A stretch of DNA of 31,847 nucleotides from JAWUVP01 sp034112285 (lineage in GTDB: Bacteria > Pseudomonadota > Gammaproteobacteria > JABDGN01). The stretch covers positions 1 to 31,847 of the forward strand of contig JAWUVP010000049.1 of assembly GCA_034112285.1 (NCBI GenBank). The letters are read 5' to 3'. Positions 7,683-15,848 of this stretch are shown here, one piece after another (the stretch's first letter is position 1; each line of letters starts with the position of its first letter). Position numbers and translations under genes: made by a program. The notes below the pieces were generated by a model that saw only the letters and a program-made list of their open reading frames with translations, ran no database searches and was not told the DNA's origin.

Positions 7683-8012
7683 CTATTGCACCTTGCCAAT
7701 AGCCGAATCAGCTAAGGACTTAAGCTCTACACATTCGGCTTTATGATTTGGCGTCCAATCTTTTTTCTGACAAGTTTTGTTACAGTAACAGGCTATTTTA
7801 CAGCCACTACATTTCAGCGCGCCTTCGTGCATAATCTTATAGCATGACCAACAATAGTGGGCTTGCTCTAAATCTAAATTTTGTACTGCTGGTGAACGTA
7901 GATACCGCCCTATATCATTTCTAAACGCTGTGTTTTTCGCAAAAAAAACCCTTGGAATGCCAAGGGTTAAACTCACACAGCGAGGAGAACGTAACAAAGT
8001 AACCTGTATCAA
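7683..8012 (-). CDS. MYND-type zinc-finger protein, possibly a truncated or decayed gene
   Basis: The 109-residue reading frame ends in a complete MYND finger: C54-x2-C57, C68-x2-C71, C77-x3-C81 and H90-x3-C94, with the typical CQKKDW and HKAEC. MYND fingers bind two zinc ions and usually mediate protein-protein contacts; they are chiefly eukaryotic. No catalytic domain is attached. The start is doubtful: the first possible start is TTG at 8012 (no good ribosome site), a GTG lies near 7976, and a strong leftward terminator hairpin at 7941-7968 falls inside the N-terminal third. The real gene may be a fragment of a longer one or begin unusually. The finger itself is clear; the gene status is not. 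Confidence 0.6.
   Translation of the reverse strand: MIQVTLLRSPRCVSLTLGIPRVFFAKNTAFRNDIGRYLRSPAVQNLDLEQAHYCWSCYKIMHEGALKCSGCKIACYCNKTCQKKDWTPNHKAECVELKSLADSAIGKVQ
7941..7968 (-). terminator. Strong intrinsic terminator, leftward
   Basis: AACCCTTGG (7947-7955) pairs perfectly with CCAAGGGTT (7960-7968) around a 4-base loop, and on the minus strand eight T follow. It lies inside the N-terminal part of the MYND reading frame and would stop any leftward transcript entering from the right. Confidence 0.7.
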
Positions 8013-8217
8013 AGCCTATTGGGCCTGTAAGACAAATAACGTTGCTACTATGAAACCATCTTGTGTTGATGCGTAGCCATAACTACGCTGTTATATTTAG
8101 TATAGACTAGCGCTCATGAATTGCCCAAAAAACTCACAATTACTTTGTTGTGCCAGGGTGTTAAACACAGCCCTTGATAGTAAGCACTACTTGGGGTTTA
8201 CCATATTAAGCACCGCG

Positions 8218-8246
8218 TTGACAGTTGCTGTGTGATGTCCTACCAT
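8218..8246 (+). promoter_or_regulatory. Promoter of the propeller-repeat protein gene
   Basis: A perfect -35 TTGACA (8218-8223) is followed after 17 bases by TACCAT (8241-8246). The expected transcript start near 8253 lies upstream of both possible start codons (8286 and 8340). No gene is seen in 8013-8285. Confidence 0.6.
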
Positions 8247-8339
8247 CGCATGGACCATCATTAATAAAGAAAGGACGTTGTTTATATGAAAAAAGTATAT
8301 AGGTTAGTTATCTCTTTTAAAAATCAACAGGACTTTATT

Positions 8340-11057
8340 ATGCGTTTGATTCTTTCTGTTTTCTTACTTGCGTTAAGCAGTTTTAGCTTTGCTGATAGTA
8401 TTTTAACTATCACACCCGTGGTGGACTTCCCCGCGAGCGTTGTGCAACAACGTGCTAGCGTGGCAACCTATACGGTAAAAAATATTTGGGCTAACACTAT
8501 CCCCAATGCGCATTTGACTGACTTAACAGCCACTGGCGCGGGTGTGGTAACGCAAGTCGCTAGCACGGTAGCGGGCGCTTGTAACTTCCCCAGCTCTTTG
8601 ACAGCAGGGCAAAGCTGCACACTGACTTTATCTTTTAGTGGCCCAACGGGCGCACAATTTACTAACACCACTTTCAAAATTTGTGCCAACGATACCAACA
8701 CAGTTTGCCGTAATCTAAGTGCCGATCAAGTGCAAACAACCACAGTTGTGGCGGCACCTACTACAGAGATGCCTACGCTAAGCACCGCTACAGCGCGAGC
8801 GTTTTTTAGCCCAGGTGATTCAACAACGCTGGTGGTGCACAACACTGGCCCGAGTACGGTGAATGAAATTGCAGTAGCGCTGCCTTCTAGTTTACAAGCT
8901 TATGTGGATGCCGCGAACTCGACACTCAGTTGCGCAAGCACTGCCCCCAATGCTGATTGTACGTTACACATTGCCATGAGTGATAGCTTGCCAACCAGCA
9001 CAGACGATGGTGAGTTATCGGTTCAAGCGAGTAACTCAAAAAATGCTTTGAATGTGACCACGCATGTTGGTATCTTGAGTGTCAACGCAGTATTGATAAC
9101 TCAACCTGGGACAGAGTATTTTACAGTGCATAATGACTCCAATGTTGATGTAACTAATCTTGCGCTTATTCAATATGCAGGCATAAAAATTGTGATATTT
9201 GCTGGTGACAAATCAACTTGTAGTGCAGAGCTGGCCAGTGGGCAGAGTTGTGTGTTTGCCTATACGGCTTATCCTAGATCGTCGGGCACTGCGGTGGTAA
9301 GATTCGAGTTTACGCCGAGTGGCGGCAGTGCCACCAGCATAAGCTCAACGTTGAGTATTGCGCACACTCAGGTGGCCATTAATCCTAACGGCGAAGATGT
9401 GGGCCAAGATATTCCAGGCAACACTGCCACTAAATTAGGTAGTTTTGTTATTAAAAACACCGGACAGTTTGATTGGCTGGCGCCTAGCATTCAGCCCAGC
9501 ACGGGAGATAGCTGGTTATCACTTTCGACCACAAGTTGTAACGTTACTATCATCCCGGGTGCTTCGTGCACCATGAATTATTCTATCGGTGACGATCATA
9601 ATCTAACCTCAGTTATCACGGCCAGCGGCACTAATCTTGACGCGACGCGGCAAAACTTTTTGCCTAGCAACACGTTGTCTATCGGTGTTGAAGCGGATAG
9701 CGGTTACCAGCATTTAGGTTATCGCGCATTGAAGGTGAGCAATTTGACTACTTCAGCGCACACCCTTGCGACACTCACTGCCACGCCGCCTGAGGGAGAA
9801 AATATTACTTTATGCGATAAAACAGGCAGTAATTGCAGCAGTGCTTTTGCCAGCACATGTTTAGATTTTAGCCGTCCTCTGGCCGCTAACACCGGCATTT
9901 GTCACATTTGGTATAAAGCGAATTCGATTCAGACAATAAAAGCTGATCAGGTTGCAACCGTCACTGTAAGTTTGACTACGCAAGATGACACCTCTGCTTC
10001 AAGCAACATACAGTTTACTTATGGAAGCGATTTATATGCAGGTGGGGAATTCACCACGGCTGGCGGGGGAGAAATGCAATACATTGCGAAATGGGATGGC
10101 AGTAATTGGTCCGCTTTAAATAACAGCGTTAATAGCAGTGTCTATGCGTTAGCGCTAGATGCTAACAGTGATCTGGTTGCGGGAGGCACATTTTCACAAG
10201 CTGATTATAAAACGGCCGAGAGGATTGCAACATGGAATGGTGATGATTGGTCTACTCTGGGCCAAGGAATGAGCAGCACCGTGACCGCTCTTACAGTGAA
10301 TGCTGCGGGCGAATTGATAGCGGGTGGCTGGTTTACTGAGGCAGATGAGCTATCGGTTAATTATATTGCAGCTTGGGACGGCAGTAGCTGGTCTGCGTTG
10401 GATGGCGGCATGACTGGAAATAGGGTATATAGTTTGGCAGCAACAACCGAGGGTGGCTTTGTTGCCGGCGGATTTTTCACGAAGGCAGGGCAGGAGCCGG
10501 CAAGCAACATTGCCCAACGCAGCGATGGGGCCTGGTCCGCTTTGGGCGCGGGTCTTAGGGGCTCGGTAGAGTCACTGGTTGAATCGACGCCAAATAATAT
10601 TGTTGCGGGTGGGCAGTTTAATGTTACAGGCGACAACCTGGCGGTTAAGGGTGTGGCAGCATGGAATGGCAATACGTGGTCAGCTTTGGGTGATGGCTTG
10701 GACGGCATAGTCTATAGCTTAGCGAAGAACTCGCTTGGAAATATTGTTGCGGGCGGCGTTTTTAGATCTTCTGGAGCCACCCCTGTTAACAATATTGCAC
10801 TCTGGAATAGCAGTAGCTGGACCGCTTTGGGTGATGGCTTGAACGGCAGTGTGCGAGCTATTGCTATCACAGCAACGAATGACATTTTTGCAGGGGGTAA
10901 TTTTACTGAGGCGGGAGGTGAACCCGCCAACTACATTGCGCAGTGGAATGGTACTAGTTGGTCAGCGTTGGGCGAGGGCATGAACAATAAGGTGCTGAGT
11001 CTTGCTTTTGCGCCGCGCATTAGCCTTGACGTGAGTATCACGGGTCAACATAAGTAA
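8340..11057 (+). CDS. Large exported protein: Ig-like/anchor repeats plus seven-repeat beta-propeller
   Basis: A 905-residue protein of unknown function. It has a signal peptide MRLILSVFLLALSSFSFA. Residues about 20-560 form several Ig-like segments with recurring LxxGQSC or PGASC motifs (for example SLTAGQSCTL, ELASGQSCVF, IIPGASCTM), like 'choice-of-anchor'/ASH-type domains. Residues 564-893 are seven repeats of 46-48 residues with consensus AGGxFTxAG-x(5)-IAxWxGxxWSALGxGxxGxV, enough for one closed seven-bladed propeller. The ATG at 8340 has AGGA 7 bases upstream and starts the signal peptide directly; an ATG at 8286 would add 18 residues. It could be a surface or secreted adhesin-like protein; no catalytic motif is seen. 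It stands alone in accessory DNA. Confidence 0.8.
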   Translation: MRLILSVFLLALSSFSFADSILTITPVVDFPASVVQQRASVATYTVKNIWANTIPNAHLTDLTATGAGVVTQVASTVAGACNFPSSLTAGQSCTLTLSFSGPTGAQFTNTTFKICANDTNTVCRNLSADQVQTTTVVAAPTTEMPTLSTATARAFFSPGDSTTLVVHNTGPSTVNEIAVALPSSLQAYVDAANSTLSCASTAPNADCTLHIAMSDSLPTSTDDGELSVQASNSKNALNVTTHVGILSVNAVLITQPGTEYFTVHNDSNVDVTNLALIQYAGIKIVIFAGDKSTCSAELASGQSCVFAYTAYPRSSGTAVVRFEFTPSGGSATSISSTLSIAHTQVAINPNGEDVGQDIPGNTATKLGSFVIKNTGQFDWLAPSIQPSTGDSWLSLSTTSCNVTIIPGASCTMNYSIGDDHNLTSVITASGTNLDATRQNFLPSNTLSIGVEADSGYQHLGYRALKVSNLTTSAHTLATLTATPPEGENITLCDKTGSNCSSAFASTCLDFSRPLAANTGICHIWYKANSIQTIKADQVATVTVSLTTQDDTSASSNIQFTYGSDLYAGGEFTTAGGGEMQYIAKWDGSNWSALNNSVNSSVYALALDANSDLVAGGTFSQADYKTAERIATWNGDDWSTLGQGMSSTVTALTVNAAGELIAGGWFTEADELSVNYIAAWDGSSWSALDGGMTGNRVYSLAATTEGGFVAGGFFTKAGQEPASNIAQRSDGAWSALGAGLRGSVESLVESTPNNIVAGGQFNVTGDNLAVKGVAAWNGNTWSALGDGLDGIVYSLAKNSLGNIVAGGVFRSSGATPVNNIALWNSSSWTALGDGLNGSVRAIAITATNDIFAGGNFTEAGGEPANYIAQWNGTSWSALGEGMNNKVLSLAFAPRISLDVSITGQHK
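10029..11018 (+). repeat. Seven tandem propeller-blade repeats in the 905-residue protein
   Basis: Seven in-frame units of 138-144 bases. The units open with DLYAGGEFTTAG, DLVAGGTFSQAD, ELIAGGWFTEAD, GFVAGGFFTKAG, NIVAGGQFNVTG, NIVAGGVFRSSG and DIFAGGNFTEAG, and each carries a W-S/T-A/T-L motif. The DNA has diverged between copies, so the array is old rather than a recent tandem expansion. Confidence 0.88.
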
Positions 11058-11079
11058 TTATATTCGTAGCGTTGTTTGG

Positions 11080-11120
11080 CGCTTGAAAGCTGGGTATTTA
11101 TGGCCTTTAAATTTCAAGCG
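11080..11120. terminator. Inverted repeat between convergent genes
   Basis: CGCTTGAAA (11080-11088) and TTTCAAGCG (11112-11120) form a perfect 9-bp stem with a 23-base loop between two converging genes. There is no clear U-tract on either side, so a bidirectional terminator is only likely from position. Confidence 0.35.
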
Positions 11121-11135
11121 TTTAGCGCTGGCAAA

Positions 11136-12371
11136 CTATTCTTTTAAGAAAAAAGTTAACCCAATCACTACAATGTAAGAGAGTGGGGCAACAATGAAGG
11201 CTTCTTGAAAGGCACCACGGCTAAAAACACGGGCGCCGTGCGAGAGCGTGCCATGCCAATGGCTGTCGAGAATCCAACCAATAAGTGGGGGGAGAATCAT
11301 AAAGCTAATATTTGAAATAGCGGTCACAATCGCCATGCCGGTGGCAATAACACCTTGTGGGCAGATTTTTTTAGCGTAGTAATAGACGTTAATGCTGGTG
11401 CCCATCAAAAAGCCAAGTAGGCTAAATAAGCTCACCGTGATGGGAAAATTGAGCGGCTTGGCAAAGAGAATAATGCCTAATACGAGCAGCGAAAGTGTGG
11501 CCGAGCCGAGAATTTGCCATTTGCGGTATTTTAACCAATCCCCTAATAAACCGAAAAATATAGTGCCAAGCGCGATGCCGCCAAAAAGCGCTGCATTTAA
11601 AAATACGGCATTTTTGCTCGAAAATCCTAGCGCAGCTTTTGAAAATTCTACCCCCCATGAGGCGCTAAATATCGCGGTACTGACAAAGAAAAATAAGGTG
11701 ATCAGTAACAAGATAATAAATTGTGAGTTGGTGAACAAAAGGCGAATGGTCGTTAACAAAGGCGGTGCTGGGTCATGATTTTGAGCTTGTTGTTGGGCTG
11801 GCTTGTTACGAATCAGAAAAAAACTGATGGCGGCAAACACCAAGCCAAGAATGGCTAAGCTGATGTGGATGCTTGACAGTGATGTTTTGGATAAATAAAC
11901 GGCGACGGCCAAATTAAAAAATAAGATAAATATTTCTGCGGAGGCGGTCAGTATGCTGGCGTACAAGGTAAACCAGCGGCTGTCTAACCAGGTTTCAATT
12001 AAATAAAGCATCGCTGGGTAGGCGAAAGCAGAGCTGGCCCCCATTGCCGCACGGCTAAAGCAGGAGAGAATAATGTTGTGGCTGAGAACGCTTGTATAAG
12101 TAGACACGGCGCAAACGGCACAAGCGATGGCAATAATTTTTTTTGCTGAGAAGCGGTCAATAATGGGGCCGCAAATAAATAAGAAGATAAAAAAGGTGTA
12201 AAAATATGAGGCGTTAATAAAGCCAATTTGAATAGCGCTGGCGTGAAAATGGTGCATGAGTTGTCTAACGGTAATAGACGGTAGTGTTGAGGTTAGGTAC
12301 TGAAACCAATAAAAAAGTGCTGCCGTTGAGCAAACGATGATGCCGGTATAGGCGGTTACTTTTCTGTCCAT
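11136..12371 (-). CDS. Major facilitator superfamily transporter
   Basis: A 411-residue inner-membrane protein with about 12 hydrophobic helices in two halves, separated by a hydrophilic loop near residue 200 (RNKPAQQQAQNHDP). Between helices 2 and 3 it has CGPIIDRFSAKK, a variant of MFS motif A (G-x3-D-R-x-G-R-K-x), and a matching FGLLGDWLKYRK in the second half. This is a secondary transporter; the substrate cannot be told. Related MFS carriers in intracellular gammaproteobacteria import amino acids or nucleosides, but nothing here proves that. It begins at ATG 12371, 29 bases past the smpB stop, and might be the last gene of a mutS-smpB transcript. Confidence 0.88.
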   Translation of the reverse strand: MDRKVTAYTGIIVCSTAALFYWFQYLTSTLPSITVRQLMHHFHASAIQIGFINASYFYTFFIFLFICGPIIDRFSAKKIIAIACAVCAVSTYTSVLSHNIILSCFSRAAMGASSAFAYPAMLYLIETWLDSRWFTLYASILTASAEIFILFFNLAVAVYLSKTSLSSIHISLAILGLVFAAISFFLIRNKPAQQQAQNHDPAPPLLTTIRLLFTNSQFIILLLITLFFFVSTAIFSASWGVEFSKAALGFSSKNAVFLNAALFGGIALGTIFFGLLGDWLKYRKWQILGSATLSLLVLGIILFAKPLNFPITVSLFSLLGFLMGTSINVYYYAKKICPQGVIATGMAIVTAISNISFMILPPLIGWILDSHWHGTLSHGARVFSRGAFQEAFIVAPLSYIVVIGLTFFLKE

Positions 12372-12400
12372 GAATATTGACTCCAGTTAGATAAATGAGA

Positions 12401-12871
12401 TTAAGAGTGGCGCATAAGGCGCTGCTTGTTGCGTTCCCAATCGCGATCTTTTTCGCTGGCGCGTTTATCGTGTTGCTTTTTACCTCTGGCTAAACCAATT
12501 TCTAATTTTACGTGTGCACGCTGCCAATAGAGTTTGATGGGTACTAGGGTGTAGCCGTCACGCTGCACGGCGCCAATTAATTTGTCTAGCTCACGCCGGT
12601 GCAGCATAAGCTTGCGGGTGCGGGTCGGATCAGGATTTACGTGGGTGGAGGCTGATAACAGTGGCGGAATTTGTGTGCCAATTAGCCAAGCTTCGCTGTT
12701 TTTAATGAGGACATAACTGTCTACCAGTTGAATTTTTCCTGCGCGTAAGCTTTTTACTTCCCAACCTTCTAGGACAATACCGGCTTCGATACGTTCTTCA
12801 ATAAAAAAATCATGACCTGATTTTTTGTTTTGGGCAATAACATTACTGGGTGTCGATTTCTTTTTACTCAT
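12401..12871 (-). CDS. smpB: SsrA-binding protein
   Basis: SmpB binds tmRNA and brings it to stalled ribosomes; its RNA partner is encoded at 297-713. The 156-residue protein has NKKSGHDFFIEERIEAGIVL, then GWEVKSLRAGKIQL, DSYVLIKN, the RELDKLIGA segment and the basic C-terminal tail GLARGKKQHDKRASEKDRDW that enters the ribosomal mRNA channel. Length is typical (E. coli 160). The ATG overlaps the mutS stop as ATGA, so the two genes are probably translationally coupled. This is a slightly unusual neighbour for smpB. Confidence 0.97.
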   Translation of the reverse strand: MSKKKSTPSNVIAQNKKSGHDFFIEERIEAGIVLEGWEVKSLRAGKIQLVDSYVLIKNSEAWLIGTQIPPLLSASTHVNPDPTRTRKLMLHRRELDKLIGAVQRDGYTLVPIKLYWQRAHVKLEIGLARGKKQHDKRASEKDRDWERNKQRLMRHS

Positions 12872-15417
12872 AATTCGTTCAATTTTTTCAATTTATAAAG
12901 CACATTTAAGGCTTCTTTGGGGGTTAACTCGTCGGGCTCTACGGCTGCTAAGGCTAATTCTACCTTATTGGCTTCGATGGGTGAAGCAGATTTAGCAGGC
13001 AGCAAGGCTGGGCCTTCTTGTTGCAAGGCGTGTAATTTTGCTTTGGCCTCAGCTAATACTTTGGCGGGCACGCCGGCTAGCTTGGCAACTTGAATGCCAT
13101 AACTGCGGCTTGCGGCGCCAGGCTCAATTTTGTGTAAAAAGACAATGTCATCGCCTTGCTCGGCGGCACTCACATGCACATTGCGAATTTGCGCTGCCGT
13201 GGTGGCGAGTTCAGTAAGCTCAAAATAATGGGTGGCAAACAAGGTTAGCGCGCCAATGTCCGCTAGTTGTAAGGCACAAGCCCAGGCTAAGGCTAACCCA
13301 TCAAAGGTGCTGGTGCCGCGGCCAATTTCATCGACCAATACCAAGCTGCGTGGGCTGGCGTGATGCAAGATGTTGGCAATTTCAATCATTTCTACCATAA
13401 AGGTTGAGTGGCCGGCGCTTAAGTCGTCGCTGGCGCCAATGCGGGTAAATATTTGTTCGATAGGGCCAATCGTGGCCGATTTAGCCGGCACGTAGCTGCC
13501 AATGTGCGTTAGCAGTACAATTAACGCAGTTTGACGCATATAGGTTGATTTTCCACCCATATTCGGGCCTGTTATCAACATCATTTGTGTTGCGGTATCT
13601 AATTGTGTGTTGTTGGCGATGAATTGTTCGCGTTGCACCGCTTCTATTACGGGGTGCCGACCTTGCTCAATGTCGATCACGCAGGTTTCACTCAAGGTGG
13701 GGCAATGATAGTTTAAGCTTTGTGCGCGTTCAGCAAGATTAACCAGCACGTCTAAGGCGGCTAAGCTACGGGCTAATTGTTGCAATGGGTGTAAATGCGT
13801 GGCGAGCTCTTCTAGCAAGGCTTGATAGAGTTGTTTTTCTTTGGCTAGGCTGCGACTTTGTGCGCTAAGCACCTTGTCTTCAAATTCTTTTAGCTCTGGG
13901 GTGATGTAGCGCTCGACATTTTTTAAGGTTTGGCGACGAATATAATGTACCGGTGCGCTGTCCGCTTGGGCGCGGCTTAGCTCAATAAAGTATCCGTGCA
14001 CGCGGTTGTAGCCGACTTTTAAGGTGGCGATTCCGGTTTGTTGTTTTTCACGTATTTCTAAATCTAACAAAAATTGGTTGGCGTTGGTGCTTAAGTTGCG
14101 CAGCTCATCAAGCTCGCTATTGTAGCCAGCAGCAATCACGCCACCGTCGCGAATTAACACAGGCGGCACATCTATAAGCGCTTTTTTTAGTAACTGGTGT
14201 AATTCAGGAAACGTTTGGGTGTGTTGTTTTAACACGTCTAACAATTCGCCTGATAAATTTTTCATGGCTTGTTGCAAGTCGGGCAATAAGCTTAGCGTGG
14301 TGCGCACTAACGTTAAGTCACGCGGGCGTGCGGTGAGCAACGCGATGCGTGAGATGGCGCGCTCTACATCGGTAATGCCTGTTAAGACTGCCTGCACAGG
14401 CTCAATGGCATGTTGCGCAATAATTTTGCCAATGGCTTGTTGACGTTGTTGCACGTGCTTAATGTTCCGTAAGGGGCGGTTTAACCAACGGCGTAAGCAG
14501 CGTTTGCCCATCACGGTTTGGCAATTGTCTAGCACGCTGAGCAAGGTGTTGTCATTGCCGCCTTTTAAATTGCGATCAATTTCTAAGTGGCGGCGGCTAG
14601 CAGCATCAATGTGCAAGGTGTCGCTGGCGAGTAGTTTTTTTAAAGCTTTAATATGCGGCAGGGCTTGGCGTTGGGTGTGTTGTGCATAAGCTAAAATGGC
14701 GCCGGCAGCCATGACGGCTAAAGGCACGTCATCAACAGCGAAGGCGCTTAAATCTTTGGTGTTAAATTGTTTGCATAAGTTGCGCTGCGCAGTGTCTAAT
14801 GAAAAATCCCAAATGGGGCGCAAGCTTACGCCGCGAGTTTTTGCTGGCAGCGCCTCGCCAGGAAATTTTTCATGCAATAAAATTTCTACCGGTTGTAAGC
14901 GTTCTAGTTCTGCTTGCAAGGCATTTTTGCCGCTAACTTCTAATACCTGAAAACGGCCATTGCTCATGTCTAAGCTGGCGATGCCAAATTTGTCTTTTTT
15001 GTGTTCTAAGGCCACGAGCAAATTATCATGGTTGGCATTAAGCAGCGCTTCATCGCTCACTGTGCCGGGTGAAATAATGCGGGTCACTTGGCGTTCCACC
15101 GGACCCTTGCTGGTGGCGGGATCGCCAATTTGTTCGCAAATGGCGGCGGATTCGCCTTGCTCTAGCAGTTTGACTAAATAATTTTCTATGGAGTGATAGG
15201 GCACGCCTGCCATGGCGATAGGTTCGCCAGCAGAATTGCCTCGGTGGGTGAGGGTAATGTCTAATAGCTTGGCGGCGCGGTGTGCGTCCTCAAAAAAACA
15301 TTCGTAAAAATCACCCATGCGGTATAGCAATAAAATATCAGGGTGCTCGGCTTTAATGCGCAAAAATTGCTGCATCATAGGCGTATGTTGGGCTTGGTTT
15401 TGGGCTAATGTTGGCAT
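12868..15417 (-). CDS. mutS: DNA mismatch repair protein MutS
   Basis: MutS recognises mismatches and starts methyl-directed repair with MutL. The 849-residue protein has the mismatch-reading motif GDFYE (Phe37, Glu39) near the N-terminus, clamp and lever domains, then the ABC ATPase: Walker A TGPNMGGKSTYMRQ, SAGHSTFMVEM, Walker B LVLVDEIGRGTSTFDG and ATHYFELTEL, and a C-terminal helix for dimer or tetramer contacts. The start MPTLAQNQAQHTPMM at 15417 matches the start of E. coli MutS; an in-frame ATG at 15456 would add 13 residues with no ribosome site. A TACAAT box ends 6 bases before the ATG, so the mRNA may be leaderless. It overlaps smpB by 4 bases. Confidence 0.97.
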   Translation of the reverse strand: MPTLAQNQAQHTPMMQQFLRIKAEHPDILLLYRMGDFYECFFEDAHRAAKLLDITLTHRGNSAGEPIAMAGVPYHSIENYLVKLLEQGESAAICEQIGDPATSKGPVERQVTRIISPGTVSDEALLNANHDNLLVALEHKKDKFGIASLDMSNGRFQVLEVSGKNALQAELERLQPVEILLHEKFPGEALPAKTRGVSLRPIWDFSLDTAQRNLCKQFNTKDLSAFAVDDVPLAVMAAGAILAYAQHTQRQALPHIKALKKLLASDTLHIDAASRRHLEIDRNLKGGNDNTLLSVLDNCQTVMGKRCLRRWLNRPLRNIKHVQQRQQAIGKIIAQHAIEPVQAVLTGITDVERAISRIALLTARPRDLTLVRTTLSLLPDLQQAMKNLSGELLDVLKQHTQTFPELHQLLKKALIDVPPVLIRDGGVIAAGYNSELDELRNLSTNANQFLLDLEIREKQQTGIATLKVGYNRVHGYFIELSRAQADSAPVHYIRRQTLKNVERYITPELKEFEDKVLSAQSRSLAKEKQLYQALLEELATHLHPLQQLARSLAALDVLVNLAERAQSLNYHCPTLSETCVIDIEQGRHPVIEAVQREQFIANNTQLDTATQMMLITGPNMGGKSTYMRQTALIVLLTHIGSYVPAKSATIGPIEQIFTRIGASDDLSAGHSTFMVEMIEIANILHHASPRSLVLVDEIGRGTSTFDGLALAWACALQLADIGALTLFATHYFELTELATTAAQIRNVHVSAAEQGDDIVFLHKIEPGAASRSYGIQVAKLAGVPAKVLAEAKAKLHALQQEGPALLPAKSASPIEANKVELALAAVEPDELTPKEALNVLYKLKKLNEL

Positions 15418-15423
15418 GGGTGA

Positions 15424-15452
15424 ATTGTAGCAGAATGCAATTGAGAAGTCTG
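15424..15452 (-). promoter_or_regulatory. Candidate mutS promoter giving a leaderless mRNA
   Basis: On the minus strand TACAAT (15429-15424) lies 6 bases before the mutS ATG; a weak -35 (CAGACT, 15452-15447) is 17 bases upstream. Transcription would start at or next to the start codon. No Shine-Dalgarno is seen. Confidence 0.4.
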
Positions 15453-15488
15453 CCAATGGTGATGGGTATATAGTATTAGGAGAATTAA

Positions 15489-15513
15489 AAAAGCCCGGAC
15501 AAGCCGGGCTTTT
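15489..15513. terminator. Bidirectional intrinsic terminator after the small lipoprotein gene
   Basis: AAAAGCCCGG (15489-15498) pairs fully with CCGGGCTTTT (15504-15513) around a 5-base loop. Leftward it ends in six T and lies just after the lipoprotein stop at 15530; it also separates that gene from mutS. Confidence 0.88.
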
Positions 15514-15529
15514 GAACTAGAGAGTCAAA

Positions 15530-15694
15530 TTACTTCTTGTGTAATTCGCCTTTATAGTCTTTTTCGCCTTTATGATCTTTGTGCATTTTAGTCATTTTGG
15601 TGCTAGACATAGAACCTGATTTATGGCTAGAAGTACAACCAGCTAGTAAGGCAACAGCAAAGATAGCAGCGATAACAACGGCAAATTTTTTCAT
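15530..15694 (-). CDS. Small Lys/His-rich lipoprotein with C-terminal Lys-Lys
   Basis: A 54-residue protein. It begins MKKFAVVIAAIFAVALLAGC, a lipoprotein signal peptide with the lipobox LLAGC (Cys20), so the mature part is about 35 residues. The mature chain is rich in Lys and His (SSHKSGSMSS, TKMTKMHKDHKGEKDYKGE) and ends LHKK. AGGAG lies 9 bases upstream of the ATG. A promoter (TTGCAA-17-TATAAA) and a leader hairpin lie upstream and a strong terminator follows, so this is a single-gene unit. It is divergent from two L,D-transpeptidases; like Braun's lipoprotein it ends in Lys, so it could be a cell-wall-linked substrate, but it is shorter and lacks heptad repeats. No family was recognised. 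Confidence 0.85.
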   Translation of the reverse strand: MKKFAVVIAAIFAVALLAGCTSSHKSGSMSSTKMTKMHKDHKGEKDYKGELHKK

Positions 15695-15729
15695 GTGAGA
15701 AATCTCCTGATTTTTTGTAAATTAATGAA

Positions 15730-15757
15730 GCTTCTGTTGATTTATATCAACAGAAGC
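15730..15757. promoter_or_regulatory. Leader hairpin containing a perfect FNR-type palindrome
   Basis: GCTTCTGTTGA (15730-15740) pairs with TCAACAGAAGC (15747-15757) around TTTATA. Its centre, TTGATTTATATCAA (15737-15750), fits the FNR consensus TTGAT-N4-ATCAA exactly. It lies at about +1 to +25 of the lipoprotein transcript, so it may be a repressor site or an mRNA-stabilising 5' stem-loop. Confidence 0.5.
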
Positions 15758-15758
15758 A

Positions 15759-15787
15759 TTTATAAGGGCTTTTGGATGAAATTGCAA
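15759..15787 (-). promoter_or_regulatory. Promoter of the small lipoprotein gene
   Basis: On the minus strand TTGCAA (15787-15782) and TATAAA (15764-15759) are separated by 17 bases. The start of transcription would fall near 15752, at the edge of the palindromic hairpin. Confidence 0.6.
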
Positions 15788-15848
15788 GCCATTGGGCAAA
15801 AAATATTAAATTTTACAATTTGTTATTTTTAATGGGGATGCGTTTGCA

